DNA of 64,000 nucleotides from Phoronis australis (GCA_002633005.1 NMRA01000449.1:62001-126000); one strand, 5' to 3'. Positions 51,001 through 62,966 are shown, counted from the first letter of the stretch. Notes: generated from the letters alone by a model not told the origin. A program made the numbers and translations.

Positions 51001-54000
51001 TTTGCCGGCCGGATCAGTGACCACCATGTTGAAGTATCTCGCCGTCTCCACTTCAAGAAAGGCTTTCCTACGCGACGAGGCCACCGAAGTTGAACAAGCA
51101 TCTTGTTGAATTTGGACGGAGCACCAGCATCAATACCATCAACAACCTTCAGACAGAGTCTGATGAACTCTGGTGTCCTGTTGGTTGAGGGATAGAACCA
51201 TTAAAGACAGTAGGAGACCATCTGAAGAAGACAGTTGAGCACAGTTTGATCAAGTGTTTAAAGTAAGTTCGGATTTCCTTCATTACTCAGATGAGAAGTG
51301 ATTTCTGAGTTTGCAAATGTCTGAGAGCTCGGCCCATAAAACGTCATGTCGTGACAAGCTGACAGGTAGAACATAATCTCAAGCAATACTGAGCTGCCAG
51401 TTGTTTCAATGGCCTGAAACCGTCAAATTGAATGAAGAACAATCTGAAACCAATTCCATAAATGTTAGTGGTCTAAATCAAAAGTTGTACTTTGTTATGC
51501 TAGAGGGATTCATAGCCGTTTTAAAGTCACAAGTTACATAAAACATTCCCGAAAATGGGCGTGAAGTTTCAAAATGAACAAACAAAAACACACAGTGGCA
51601 AATTCAGCGTGCAAAGCAGGGTGACGACATGTGTTTACAATCAATTGCTAGCACTTAATACCGGCACTCGACATCTCGGTATTCATATTGATACGACTGC
51701 GAAAGAGATTACTTCTGAAGCGCAGAAAGGAGAGGAGTTCATAGAATATACACAAGAAGAGTTAGTAAAAATTGCACGTTGCAACTGACGAAAATCTGAT
51801 CGCAGAGAATGCACTGCCTGTAGTACATTTAACTAAAGAAATCTTCGGAAACCTTGAGATATCCGTGGGCTTCTACATGAGATTACACTGATTGTGGGTA
51901 CAAGATTTTGCGCACGAGAATGTTCATGTCACGGCATTGTGTAATCAAAACGTCATAACTCACCGATTTAATGTCAAATTTGAGGACTTCCTTCATATAA
52001 GTAGGCAAGCTCGTTAGTAGCGTATAGTTACCCCAGTTGCCGCAGAAGTGTGCGATCATTATGCCATACACAGGAAGACTGGTCAAAATTGCCTTCCATG
52101 GCACTGGCTGTAGGTAAAAACCATTCGGTAGTTAAAACAACATCATCAGCCAATTTTGCAGTCTGCACCCTCTCGAACTTAAGATGAAAGAGTTTACTTT
52201 TGACTGAGCAATGAACATTAACAACTCCGAAAGATTTAAAACACACTTCTGTATCTGAGACCGTAGACATATCTGTCTTGAATTACACATTAATCCAAAA
52301 TAAAACGTTCGCCAACATACATCGAAACATCAATTTTATAAGGAGTTATTTCAGACGGGCACAAAGCATCCATGAAATTTGCTATTTTGGTTCGAATGGT
52401 GTAGACTTTCCGAAATCTATTACACTTGCCCCAAAGTTCATAGAAACACCAATTTGTTGCCAGATTTATTTATAATTGGCAAAAAATAATATAATTATGA
52501 ATCAAAAATTTATTCGATTTAGGAAGAGCCTTGAATATGTTAATCGCAAAATAATGAGCCACTGACATGCTGGAATATTTCATTCGCGATAACTCATTGT
52601 AAAATCTATGCGTCTTTCGACGTTTCTGTATGTTGAGCTGCAAGACATTTTTAAATGCAAATTTTAATTAGGAATCTTTCGGCGATTTCAGAAATCATGC
52701 GTTCAAAAGCCGCCGGAGCGCGGGTATCCGGATGAGGCAATATATGTTGGGTTAACCCGCTGGGGTGTGGAGCCCTCCGTGAAGAAAATTTTAGAATTCT
52801 GGTACATTTCATTGGCACCTGGCTCAGTATTAGAGTTAAGCTTATTTTTTTTAAAAAAAAGTGAACTATTTACTTACGAGGTAATCTTGGAAACTCAAAT
52901 TATTATGACACTTGGTTTACTGGTTACTTGTATGCTCACTTCAAAAATAGAGGTTTTCAAGTTAGCCAAACTTTCACTTTCTTAGACAATAGGACTGCAT
53001 GATTTGGTGCTGTGATACCTAGACGTAATATGGTTTGTGTTCTTTTGGAAAATTTGACAATTCCATCACTTTTCTAGAGAAACTATTTGACACTATTTCT
53101 CTTTTCAGTCTATTTATCTCTCCTCCATATATTTAGCTGCCTATGAAGCTCTTGTACTTGTCTTTGTCGTGTTTATTGTGAATACTGACCTGTCCGATTT
53201 TTTGTTTTGATCGCATTTTCGATAATTTTTACACGAATCTGCCAGTCTGTTTGTGATTATATTGGACAATTTTGAAGTTTCCTAAATGTTTAATGTGAGT
53301 AGTTGACACAAATGCTCTTTTCAGTACAATTTTCCCATCTTCTGATATTTTCGCTGCATATGCAGCTCTTGCGTTTGCCTTTTCCTTTTATCAGTAAATA
53401 CTGAGTCGCTCGTTGTTTCACGTTTCAATCACAATTTCGGAAATTTCTGCCTGAATCTGGCTGGGTAACTGCTCTAACTCACGAACAGTCTAATACGGCC
53501 GTGGCTTAGCCTAGGGCGCTCTAATAGACATCGCAATAGAGCAGACTGCAATCTACCACAAAATTGTGCATGGCAAGGTTTTGAAGTCAAGCAGGATAAA
53601 TTAAGTGGAAGTGCTATAAGTCAATTATTGTAGAATTGTACATATAAAGTGACGAATTCAAGTACAGTAGAGAACCCCTGTCCTCGGTAATCTATTAACT
53701 GATAAGAAGTCTACGAATATAAAATCACGGTGTCCAATATTCACCAGAGAACATGACAAAATTAAAAGTTCTCGAGAATATTCAAGGTGCAACAAACCCG
53801 CCTTCCGACAAAAAGATCTTTGGTGTAGACCACTTTCAGTGATTGAATTCATATCAACCGATTCCTTATTCAGATGAGTAATGGTGTTTGGACAGTTCGT
53901 CATTGGTCGAGACCAAGCTAAACAATTTGCACAGAGCATGATCTCCGTCGTTTTTTTCTAAGACCAAAATGACTTCTCGTCTGATTAAAGAACAAAATGA

Positions 54001-57000
54001 AACCAGTTTTGCAGAGGTACTGTAAATAGTGTAAATCAAAAGTTTGTTTCTTTGATGGAACGCGGGTATGTAAATACAACAGTAATGAAATAATCGTTGG
54101 TCAATTTGTTAAATTTTTACCTGCTTTCTAACTTTGTCTGCGATACTCTCCTCTATGAAGTCCTTTTCCTCTTCGGTTATCCGTGGATGCTCGGCAGGAC
54201 TGTCGTAAACTAAGAACCACCAAACGACGAGAAATAAAAAATTGCAGATGGCTGAAACACAAAAATGAATCTCCTACTTAAGTTAACATATAGGATTTTT
54301 TTAAAACGCTTCCAGCAGTGGTACTGATTAGCAAAATTTAAAATTTATCCATTTCAGCAATAAGGAAACATGTCAGTATATGAATAGCTAGAGTTTGTCG
54401 TATTGTTGATTTTCAAAGTCCACAACTTGTCACACATACACTCGCTTCGATATACTTTATTCCATGTGATTCCAGCTCAAAATCGTTTGGTTACCAACCG
54501 TTTATGTTCCTGATCATCAGCAATGCACTGTTTCTCGAATTGTTTTCTCTTAATCATGTAACATCACCAGTAGATATATTTTCGACCAATTGGAGCTTTG
54601 TGAATAATCTGCCTAATTGATTACTGTTACCCAGTAATCTTCACATGGGCCTTATATAAGAAAGTTGTCAACATGTACCTGACACATAAAATATTGACGG
54701 CCACCCTCCTGCAAATCCGTTAACACAAAGAATGCCAGATGCGGACAAAGTAACCACGTTGCCCACCATAGTCCCAGCGTAGCAGAACGCTATCAGTTTG
54801 GTTCGTTCGAACTTCGGTGCCCATTTCCCCCAAAGGGAGTTCATTGCCGGAAATGAAACTGCCTGAAAATAAAATCAGATGCAAGTTGGTTCAAAAAAGC
54901 CCCATTTCATGTGAAATTCATGCATGTAAGCAAACGAACAAAGTAGAAGTAGCAGAGTTTGCAGTATTATTAATATTTGCAGCAGCAGCGGCAGCTGTAA
55001 TAGCAGTAGTTATTGCGATAATGGTACTAATACGCTATTGCTACTGCTGCTGCATGCGCGCACCCAGCCTAAAATGGGGGGGCTCGAATTTATTTTTGAG
55101 AATGTGGGCCTTTTTACTAAGATTCAGGGGGTACTTTCAGAGCTATGAATTATGCATTCGCCGAATTTTGGTAGTTCCTGCCTTTTTGGTGGACTTTTGT
55201 CTCGTTTTCCACCTTTTTCGGAGTTTTTGTTTCTCTGAGGCGGACCTTTTTTGCCCACTTCGCCAAATGAAGAGGCTCGTTCAAGCCCCCTTGGGTGTAT
55301 GCATGTAGTTGTGGTGGTAGTGGTAAAAGTAGTACTAATAGTGGTAGTAGTAAAAGTGCCGGTTGTAGGAATTGTGTGAATAATGTCAGTTTGGCGGCGG
55401 CGGCAAAGACCAAGTTCATGACTCATGCACAGGCAACGATCGCCTGCTTTTTCGTTTGATATGAGGTGAGCATGCGTAGGACATTGGACCCCTGAAGAAT
55501 TGGTTCTCACCAAGGACAGGATGAACTCAATCTTCCGTTCGACTAAAAAAGGACGCAAGTTGTTCGTGGGGGTTCCGGCGGATATTTGTTCACTTCGCCG
55601 CTTCTTGAATTCGGATATCCCATTTTGTAATGTTCAATTGTTTCCAACTATGCCTCGTTCGTTGGGGCCAGGACTTTTGCATACGAAGTTTCCTGGTTTT
55701 TGTTACCTCGTTTCTCATTTGGTGACTTGGGAATTTTGCCAGGTCAGACTTGACGAGTTGGTGCTACGCTAAGAACTTGTTTTACTGTTGATGTTGTCTA
55801 TACTCTCGTTCCATGCTGAAGGCAGTTTGTATCTGGCGCCACCTAGATTGTTAAGTGAAGGTTTTAAGGCTCGAATACAAATAGCCTCTTGCACTCCACT
55901 CTCAAAGTATTACAAGATATCAAAGTTTTCTTTGCCAAACTCGTATTCCCGATTGTCCTGAGTCATGCAAGTGACTAATGCCAAAACGACCATATATTTT
56001 TTGTAAGTTTTCAGATACACCTCTCACCTGCGACTCTATCACAGTGCTACAAAAGATAGTATTTTTGGAATACTGTTTATCATGGCTTCTCATTGGTTAA
56101 AATAATAAAACTGACGTCATAACATTTAGTCATTCCTATTTGTTGAAATCTGGGAAACCCCTTTCAGTTTACTGTTACGTAGTATGGCGACCACCTTTGA
56201 CTTGAATAGTTGCAACTTAGTAAAACTACCAGTGATCGAAGTAAACAAAATCAAGGGATCCCCGATCCCGTGGCTAAGCCCAAACAAGTACAGTACAACT
56301 GAAGGCGATTGCAAGTGGTGGCGATGTGATCGATAAACTTCTGACCAAGCATGCGCATTGATGCCCAAACACGGAATTCCATGTGTCGTTCATCATGTTT
56401 CCACAGGACCACTTTTCAGTACCGAATTGTGTCAGAGGGTCCTGGTCAAGAAACGAGAGTACCAAGATGGAAAAGCTGGTGGGGAAAGTATTTCAGCTGC
56501 TGTGTACAATAACTTGCATGACCCGAGATATGTGTTGAAATCTTATGCAGAGAGGAGTTGAAGAGGTTATTTACCTTCGGGCATTAAAATCTTCCCTTTA
56601 CAAGCTGTGACGCCAGATTCAAACTGTCCTCGACATAGAACGAGAATATAGACAAGTTCGCATGTGATCAGACGTCCCGACATAAATATTCTACATCATT
56701 CTATCGAAGGAGACAGAGACTTCCCAGGTACTGGGAGCATATGCAAATATGAAGTCCAGCACATGTCAGATTATCGAAATATCATGAAATTCTTGGATTG
56801 CTCAAGACCTACATTTTTTCAGTACCAGTAGTGTTAATAGTAACAGAAGTAGTGGGAGTTATTGGGGCAGTAGCAGCAGCGGCGGCGGCGGCAGCAGCAG
56901 CAGCACCACCAGCAGTAGCAGTTAGTAGTTATTGTTATTCTCATGGTGGTAACGTAACTAGTTACAGTAATGAAAACAGATGGTTTAGTACTATGAACTG

Positions 57001-58693
57001 TAGTGGCTGTAAAGCAATGATAAAAATCACACCGTTGCCATCCCCAGTATCACCCTCAACGCCATCAATAAATACGGTCCAACAGTGTCTGGTTCATAGC
57101 TGGCAACCAGTGGTGTAAATACGGTACATAGGAACGACAATGTCATGCCGACCATCATGACAATTTTCCCGCCAAATCTTTCAGCTAGCCAACCGCCAGG
57201 CACTTGGGTAAGAATGTAACCATAGAAGAAAGATGATAATATGTAGCCTTGTACAGATTTATCCCACTGGAACGTTCCGGGCTGAAATGAAGAAAAGTCT
57301 AGTCTTATCTAGTTTTATATAAATAACACGTGTATATGCCTTTTCCATAACAAAGTAAACCATTGAAGCATCTATTTGCTTCAGCAGGTTTTCAAAAACG
57401 TCCCCAAAGTTGTTGGTATGTTTGCCTTCATGTTTCAGCAAAGTTGTAAAAAGAACGGTTACAAATGTTACGTTCTGCACAGTGACTCCACTGCCTTCAA
57501 TGAAAGCTCCGGACATAACCCTGAGCTACAAATTTATATGGATAGCCTTAATTACGCTAACATGGATTTCAAATGGTGCCCCCTAAAAGTTGGGCCACTA
57601 GTAGTATTAAACAGAGCCATTCAGTTTCACGATTGCCACCAGGAATTCCCAGTATGTTAAACTTTGTCGCAACACATAAACAATAAATTTATGTTCACTG
57701 TACATCAGTGGCAACAAGAAAGGGGTGCGCTCGGTGAAGCGCGACGAGATCCGGCAAAATCACATTAGTCTATCCCAAGATCTCGCGACACTACACGGTC
57801 TAACACTAGGTGAATGGCGACTACTCAAAATTACTGGACGGCTGTGCCGGAATGGCAGAAAACGACTCGAAAACACAAAATACGCACTAAATCTGCAGTA
57901 TACCCGCGATTTGTCTTCCCATGTGTCTCAAATGTACCCTTGGCCGGGGTGCGCTCATTAACTCAAGAATCTTGCGAGACACTTGGGGCAAGAAATCTTA
58001 GCTTATTACATATGTGTGGAACGAAAGTGACGCCGTTCTTCCCCATAATTCAATATTCCAAGCGCGCCAACCGATGCGTGCAAAATATGTCACTTTGCGG
58101 GGCTACGAGACTCGCTTTTGTCTCTCACATAACTTAACATGGTGTTGCACGGTCGCGCCTGAAAATCCCGAGAAACTTGCGCTACGAGCGCACTGTTGGT
58201 TGTTCGTAGAGATCGGCCGTGAAGTCGACACTTTCGGAAAACGTTTTACATTAGATTGTATACACGCGTATTACTTGATCAATTCACATAAATGAAAATT
58301 TGAATTCATTTTAAAACGAAATCACGCGACCGTATAGACTGAACAGCACGTGGCGTATGTTTTTATAATATGACGCCCGTCATCTGATTTTGAATTCGAA
58401 TCCTGCAGTCGCTATTTCTAAAACTGGCATGCGACGATCAATATCACATGAATCGTTGCAAAACTCAGTGTACCTGCATTGGATTCCTCATACCTTGTAT
58501 TGCCTGTTTGAAATGTTTGCCTGAGCACAGTCGTCGGAGTTGTTGAGACTAACGTCAATACCTTTCGAAGCGTTCTGTGGCGCCACCATGCAGATCATAG
58601 CCACACTGAGGTTTATTCTGACCATGTATACCACCACGAAACAATACAGCCCAATGATCCCCAGTAGGTAACGACATGACGTCCACGTGGGTA
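42001..58693 (-). CDS. SLC17-family (sialin-like) anion transporter, gene 2, tandem paralogue of gene 1
   Basis: Exons in coding order: 58693-58494, 57281-57033, 54862-54679, 54251-54121, 52107-51964, 47684-47552, 46848-46698, 44401-44311, 42204-42001 (TGA stop). Eight of nine exon lengths equal those of gene 1 and all splice phases match; only the first differs, by one codon, in the glycosylated luminal loop. The joined frame is open for 494 aa. By eye the proteins differ at about 7/83 residues in the second exon, 7/61 in the third, 6/48 in the fifth and 11/67 in the last, so this is an established paralogue rather than an allele. Motifs: [49 protein letters not shown]. The loop sequons are at different places (QNAS, NNSD, ANIS). 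Where gene 1 has Met in the TM1 lead-in (YLMGIVG), gene 2 has Leu (YLLGIIG), which shows that the Met is not the start. Same strand and order as gene 1, 3.3 kb upstream of it. Confidence 0.93.
42640..42655. repeat. 16-bp perfect palindrome containing TGACGTCA
   Basis: CCAGTGACGTCACTGG inside the THAP transposon near its left end. The core equals a cAMP-response-element consensus. The other copies read TGACGTCATTGG (31778 area, other strand) and CCAATGACGACATAGG (97 area), so the perfect palindrome is not kept in the family. Confidence 0.7.
43640..43875 (-). pseudogene. THAP zinc-finger domain (transposase N-terminus), frameshifted
   Basis: Minus strand: [20 protein letters not shown] (first Cys pair), [20 protein letters not shown], then [14 protein letters not shown] (Cys and His of the C2CH zinc site). 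Order and spacing fit a complete THAP domain. A run of seven T (43798-43804) has one base more than the frame allows and separates the first Cys pair from the rest. THAP domains bind DNA and occur at the N-terminus of P-element transposases and host proteins. With the inverted repeats around it, a transposon origin is the better reading. Confidence 0.82.
49430..49925. mobile_element. partial second copy of the 2413-3723 TIR element
   Basis: Matches 3300-3720: GGATACA(A/G)TTG(G/T)GATCTCGTTTGCTTG, GCATGTGCCGG(A/T)AAGTCGC, GAAATTTGTTC and the end block ACGGGGCTAAGACAT(T/C)TTGGT...GTTAAGACAGAAA...GCCCCTG. The left half is not present. In an intron of SLC17 gene 2. Confidence 0.75.
50884..51040 (+). 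pseudogene. retroelement-type ORF fragment (AHERKNLKY motif)
   Basis: The plus frame reads [20 protein letters not shown] followed by KGWRCWYF. It resembles a motif, ELTVPWE..(I/V)EEA(H/Y)ERK..KY..L....(..)GW....PVEVGCRGF, that I know from many repetitive open frames in invertebrate genomes, usually with retroelements. Only ~45 residues are recognisable. An unrecognised plus-strand stretch at about 50500-50675 ([20 protein letters not shown]) may belong to the same element. Confidence 0.45.
54950..55051. repeat. GCA/GTA triplet microsatellite beside gene 2 third exon
   Basis: AGCAGCAGCGGCAGCTGTAATAGCAGTAG and CTACTGCTGCTG flank the MITE insertion at 55052; the run continues as GGTGGTAGTGGTAAAAGTAG beyond the MITE to ~55365. 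Confidence 0.8.
55052..55305. mobile_element. MITE, ~254 bp, second copy, in an intron of SLC17 gene 2
   Basis: Same family as 23339-23582: left GCATGCGCGCACCCAGCC, right CTTGGGTGTATGCATG, internal TGGACTTTTGTCTCGTTTTCC and CTTCGCCAAATG. Inserted directly at the edge of a CTG/CAG-rich microsatellite in a different intron from the gene 1 copy, so the two insertions are independent. Confidence 0.83.
56815..56945. repeat. GCA/GGC triplet microsatellite in gene 2 intron
   Basis: GCAGCAGCGGCGGCGGCGGCAGCAGCAGCAGCACCACCAGCAGTAGC near 56870-56925. It follows the 249-bp exon on the transcribed strand, the same intron as the gene 1 microsatellite at 36530-36725. The alanine-rich open frame across it is an artefact. 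Confidence 0.88.
57282..58493. other. SLC17 gene 2 first seen intron, GC-richer unrecognised block
   Basis: About 57720-58290 has noticeably more CG dinucleotides than its surroundings and carries several overlapping plus-strand open frames of 80-107 codons (e.g. 57725-57961, 57814-58137, 58014-58295). None resembles a family I know. It could be an inserted element or a short exon-rich remnant; gene 1 has nothing similar in the same intron. Confidence 0.35.
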
Positions 58694-59010
58694 CTAAAAA
58701 CGGAATTCGCGTGACATGTAACTAAAGTATGGTATAAAATTCACCTCCTTTATGAAATGCAATTAAAATCATTAGCCTTGGAGAATATGCTGCACTTCTT
58801 CGCCGGGTGAGTAGATCAGACAATGATAATTGCATACAAAACGTCTGTAAGTGACTGCCTTCGCCACACTGGGGATGTCTAAATGAAAGAACGAATGGCT
58901 TGGGGAAACAGGAGCCAAAATAGGGCCACAGGTGAGGAGAGAATGGAGTTTCCTGGTAGAGGTAGAGAAGTAAAAAAGGTTCGTCACTCTCTTTGAGTCT
59001 CTAGAATCTG

Positions 59011-59233
59011 GATAGATGAAGGGGTTACTTTCAAAGTGTTCAGATTCTTTTAAAAAATCAGTTTCCCTCGTAGTTAAGACATCTTCAAGTGAAATCGTTT
59101 CTGATAATCTCCGCACACGAAACTCCGTAAACATGGGGTAAACAGGTCCCTCTTCAAGATGGCTACCGGGCACAAGTTTCACTGAATGACAGACATTGCC
59201 GTTACCCATTGAAAACTGGTTCTCGGCAGCCAT
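59011..59233 (-). CDS. candidate N-terminal first exon of SLC17 gene 2
   Basis: An ATG at 59233 in a good Kozak context (CAACATGGCT) opens a 153-codon frame (MAAENQFSMGNGN...) that ends 80 bp before the TM1 exon of gene 2 on the same strand. Its first ~75 residues are charged and soluble, as expected for the cytoplasmic N-terminus of an SLC17 protein. The TM1 exon needs an upstream exon ending in phase 1. One phase-1 GT lies after residue ~74 (GAAA|GTAACC, near 59011), which would give a join reading ...ESEHFE-I-PTWTS. That donor is weak, and no homologous exon was found upstream of gene 1. The end coordinate is therefore provisional. It could also be a chance open frame or 5' UTR. Confidence 0.35.
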
Positions 59234-59239
59234 GTTGAA

Positions 59240-60236
59240 GAGTGACCCGTTTTCTCAACTTTCACCTGAAACTGCTTCTGGGTGAACTTTTATTTTTTCA
59301 GTTTCTGCTGTAGGCCCACCTTAGTCCAAACTAAAGATATGCGTTCAAATGGTCTATGCACGCGAGAGTAATGCGTTTCACGGGAAACTATTTTAGTAAA
59401 GACCCCAACATGAGAGCTAAAAGCCCGAGTCTATGCTCGAAATGTCTCCTTTGGACACAAGTTTGAAGCATAAATCTAGGGACTATTAAGAGCGAACTGA
59501 AACAAGAACCACATCTGACACGTATGCGTAAACCACGGTATGCTCAAACACAAAATCATGGACACTTACCGTAGCGGACAAGAAATTTTCGACATATTTA
59601 GAAATTCGAGTTTGAAGTTTAGATCCTAATGGCAACAAGTTAAAGGGTCCACATTACAGATAGACATCCATTAAACGTAAACAACGTTTGCAAATTTTGC
59701 TCGAAAAATTGTATCGACTGAATGCAGTTCAATTGTGCTGTCCAAAACAGCAACTTAACGTTACGCTGGAACCTGGACAGCGTACATTTTAGTGTTTTAA
59801 GTTTACATTGAATAAGACGTACGAGTTCACACAGCACCAATGAAGTAACACAGCAAAAGTATTATTTTTATATTGAAACAGTATACTAACCTGTATTGGT
59901 CTGTGACATGTCTGTGATACAACAGGTGAGATAATCACCTCCTGAAACGAACGAACAAGGTCCTGATCTAGAATGCTTTTATCTCTAGGTCAAAATTGTC
60001 AGTAAATAGAAGTTGCGAACGTAATTACACGTACGTGATATCGCCTTAAAATGTCTGTTGAATTCCTTTCCCTTCGCAGTGGCACTGTCACGAACCTACA
60101 ATGCCAAAATATCCGTCGAACACTTTTTAGCCTCACGGTCGGTGTTCGTGGCATTGGAGTTCTACATGTCCTTTGTTGTTGGCGTCAGTATTTCTTAAAA
60201 GTTCTTCTCGGCTGCATGACTATATTAGTCCTCCCA
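59240..60236. other. putative upstream region of SLC17 gene 2, nothing recognised
   Basis: It probably includes the promoter of gene 2 if the first exon at 59233 is correct. No core promoter element could be supported from sequence alone. Confidence 0.3.
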
Positions 60237-60302
60237 ATGAAGTATTACTGCTGTGCTCTGAGCTGCTACTCCAATGGGAAAACGTCGGATAAACGGCTTA
60301 AG
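60237..60302 (+). CDS. isolated first exon of a THAP-domain protein (partial)
   Basis: ATG at 60237 opens MKYYCCALSCYSNGKTSDKR, ending after LK at a splice donor AAG|GTAGGT (60303). A start codon, the first C..C zinc pair and an intron early in the domain are typical of THAP genes and P-type transposase genes. The rest of the domain (FxRFP, WL, C..HF) was not found downstream on the plus strand before the gaps. It could be the start of a gene running out of the window or a transposon remnant. Confidence 0.45.
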
Positions 60303-62966
60303 GTAGGTGGACACACACAAAAAATAATTTTGACTGTTTTTTTACATTTTTATGTCACCCTCATCTTTGATTCTTGACGCACAGTATACTGAAGAAAAAT
60401 AATATCATTCTGAAAATCCAAAGTTGTTTTTTTAACTGTATTTGACCAAGCTTCAGTAAGTCATATGGCTTGAGTGCTCACCAGCTCAGTGACTGACAAC
60501 TGGGGCGGAGCTTATACAAGGACACTGGCTCTAATCTAACCTTGTCAACAAACATTGCGTAACCGGGCAATCGAGAGTGTTGTAGGCTACCAGCTGATAG
60601 ATGTTGTAGCAAGAATAAAATAATTCTATTTTTGACCATACTAAAGTTGGTGGTGAAATGGTGAACTAGCTCCTGTTCCGAGCCTGAGCCTGTTAGTCCA
60701 TCTGCAAAAAAATATGTTGAGTACGCCAAGTCCTACCGAAGCGATCACTGCAGTCAGCTTGAGGAGTCGGTGCAGAGATTGTGCGTGTACAAGAGAAGTC
60801 GGAAAGGTGAGGTGCCTTGCAAGAGGAAGCTGAACGTCGACGTGGGTGGTGTTGCCCGATTCGGAGAGAGTGCATGCACGCGCTGTGAAGACACGCCGCG
60901 CGCGTGAGACATGGACAACTACATGCCGTAGGAGTTGAGTTTTAACCTGATTCCTGGGCCTCACAAGATGACGTCACGGATAACTTGTGAAGGCCCAGGT
61001 ACAGGGCACTAGAACTATGGTTTTCATTGACTGTCAGCTGGCAATGTTTAACCAGGAAGTTGACGTGCGCATGCTTATATCCGGTAATACGTTATCAGGT
61101 CGCTAGTTGTCGCGAGAGTAGAAGTTATTTTTGGGTTGCGTTTGCGGTCGAACTCTCTGGGGAGATAGCTGATGTAAACAAACTGAGCTGAAATTCACGT
61201 AATTATCGATTCCTTATTATGAAAATAAACCTGAATTAACAATGGCTTCACTTTTTTCACTTGGCTTTTCCAGGTTCAGTATTTGAACGCTTTATATAAA
61301 TTGAAAACGTCTCTTNCCTGGCACCCACTTTCCACCACTTCGCAGCCTACACAGTCTTCACCTCCTAAAACAACACAATTTTCGACCCTCCAGGTAGCAA
61401 AAATTCTCAAGCTACACCCCTCACCTCGTTGACATACTAATTTTTTCTTCCCCATTTCCCTTTTTGAAGTGGGACCCCGCACAGCTTGAGGGTCCTAAGC
61501 CATTCAGATCACCTTGGGTATATTCGGGGCCTCAAACTTCTCATTGGAGGTGAATTTAACCTGCATGATTATCAAACTTAGTGGAGAATGATTGGCCATA
61601 AAGTTGGAGCATGCACTGAAAACATTAACTTCCAAGGGCATCCAGAACACCTCAGGTGTTTTCGTAACCTCAGATTCCACCTAATAGGTGAACGCTCTCT
61701 GCATGTGAGCGGACTTCAGTTAGCCTATTATTGTCGAGATTGAAAATCACGTGACTTACCATATTTTGGATAACATTCATCTCCGAGAGGATATTTGAGG
61801 CTACGAAAATACCTGAAGTGTTTCTAAGGAAAATTTGTACATGTAAATAGGAAAATAGCCGAGGTGCTCCAGATGTTCCGAGGGTAAATCTGTAGCTACG
61901 AAAATACCCGAGAGGTGTTCCAAAAGAGCCCTAACCTTTAGTTTTGTGCATATCTGGTACTAGAAGAATCATCACCCATTTAGACAGTGGCTAAAAAAAA
62001 TTATGTTTGTGGTCCGAGGTTTGGACTTAAAAAAATTGTAGCCTAATGTTTCAAATGCACAATCTTTTTATAAGAGCTAATGCTAACAACTGAATCCTTT
62101 CGTAGTAATTCTTGGACAGCTGTCTTTTTCACCCATTAAGCTTGAAGAAGTCGGCTCAGAGATTCCTGTCGTCAAAAATGAGTATGGTGTCCAAGGTTTT
62201 AAAAATACAGGTATCGTACTAAAACCCCTTTTGCAGTAGGAAAAAGGTACCATTTGCAGTGTTTTTAACTTTCAGAGTGAAACCCGTTGTAATCAAGGGA
62301 AAAAGTTTGCTTTGGTAGGGATTTTTTCAAGCACCATTTTGAAGAGAAATTGTTTGAGAAAATCACCCAGTTGAGTGTCGTTTCTTGTATAAACTTGTGG
62401 GAGTACCCCCTTGGAATGGTTTTAGGAGAGTACTCTGAAAGCCCAAGGATGGTGGAATGAACCCTATCCCTAGTATATCAAACAATGTGTGTTGAACATC
62501 TTGGGAAGTACAAGCACGATTGTTATTTCGGAATGCGCTTATCCAATAGTGTCTTCTAGCTTCCAGATTTCCTTCAAATTAAATCCCTTAAAGTTGCTAT
62601 AAATGCGTCTTATGTGAAAAAGAATAAATTTTGATCTGAACGACTTACCACTATATACAGGAATTGGAATGACTATAAGAGGAAAATTTTCCAGGTGATC
62701 TATCATTTCACAAATAGGCTTGTGTGATAGAAATATTTTTGTGTTGTAAAATTAAACTGAAATAAATGTTTTTGCATGAATCAAGTTAGCCAAAAAAATG
62801 ATGATAAAAAAGAAGCTGGAAATCGAATAAGAGGAAATAAAAACAAAAAAGGAAAATTCCAAGCCCTGTATATATCCCTGTCTCAACTTGTTCCTTAGTG
62901 GACTTGGAAGAATTCAAACTTTGTTATTGCTCAAAGCCATAGTTATTGCACCAGGTTTTCAGCAAT
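60303..62966. other. unrecognised sequence with one ambiguous base
   Basis: No supported gene on either strand. A single N is at 61316. About 60640-60960 has higher GC with overlapping minus-strand open frames (60641-60964, 60478-60729), the latter running into a good donor-like CTG|GTGAGC at ~60480; no family resemblance. It could be 5' UTR of gene 2 or chance. Confidence 0.35.

Noticed and set aside
54817-55308. 163-codon plus-strand open frame over the triplet repeat and MITE
   Set aside because: It runs through a splice acceptor, a microsatellite and a MITE; the residues have no family resemblance. The real feature there is the gene 2 third exon on the minus strand.
56798-57118. Alanine-rich 106-codon open frame
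   Set aside because: It is a translation of the GCA/GGC microsatellite followed by the antisense of a gene 2 exon.
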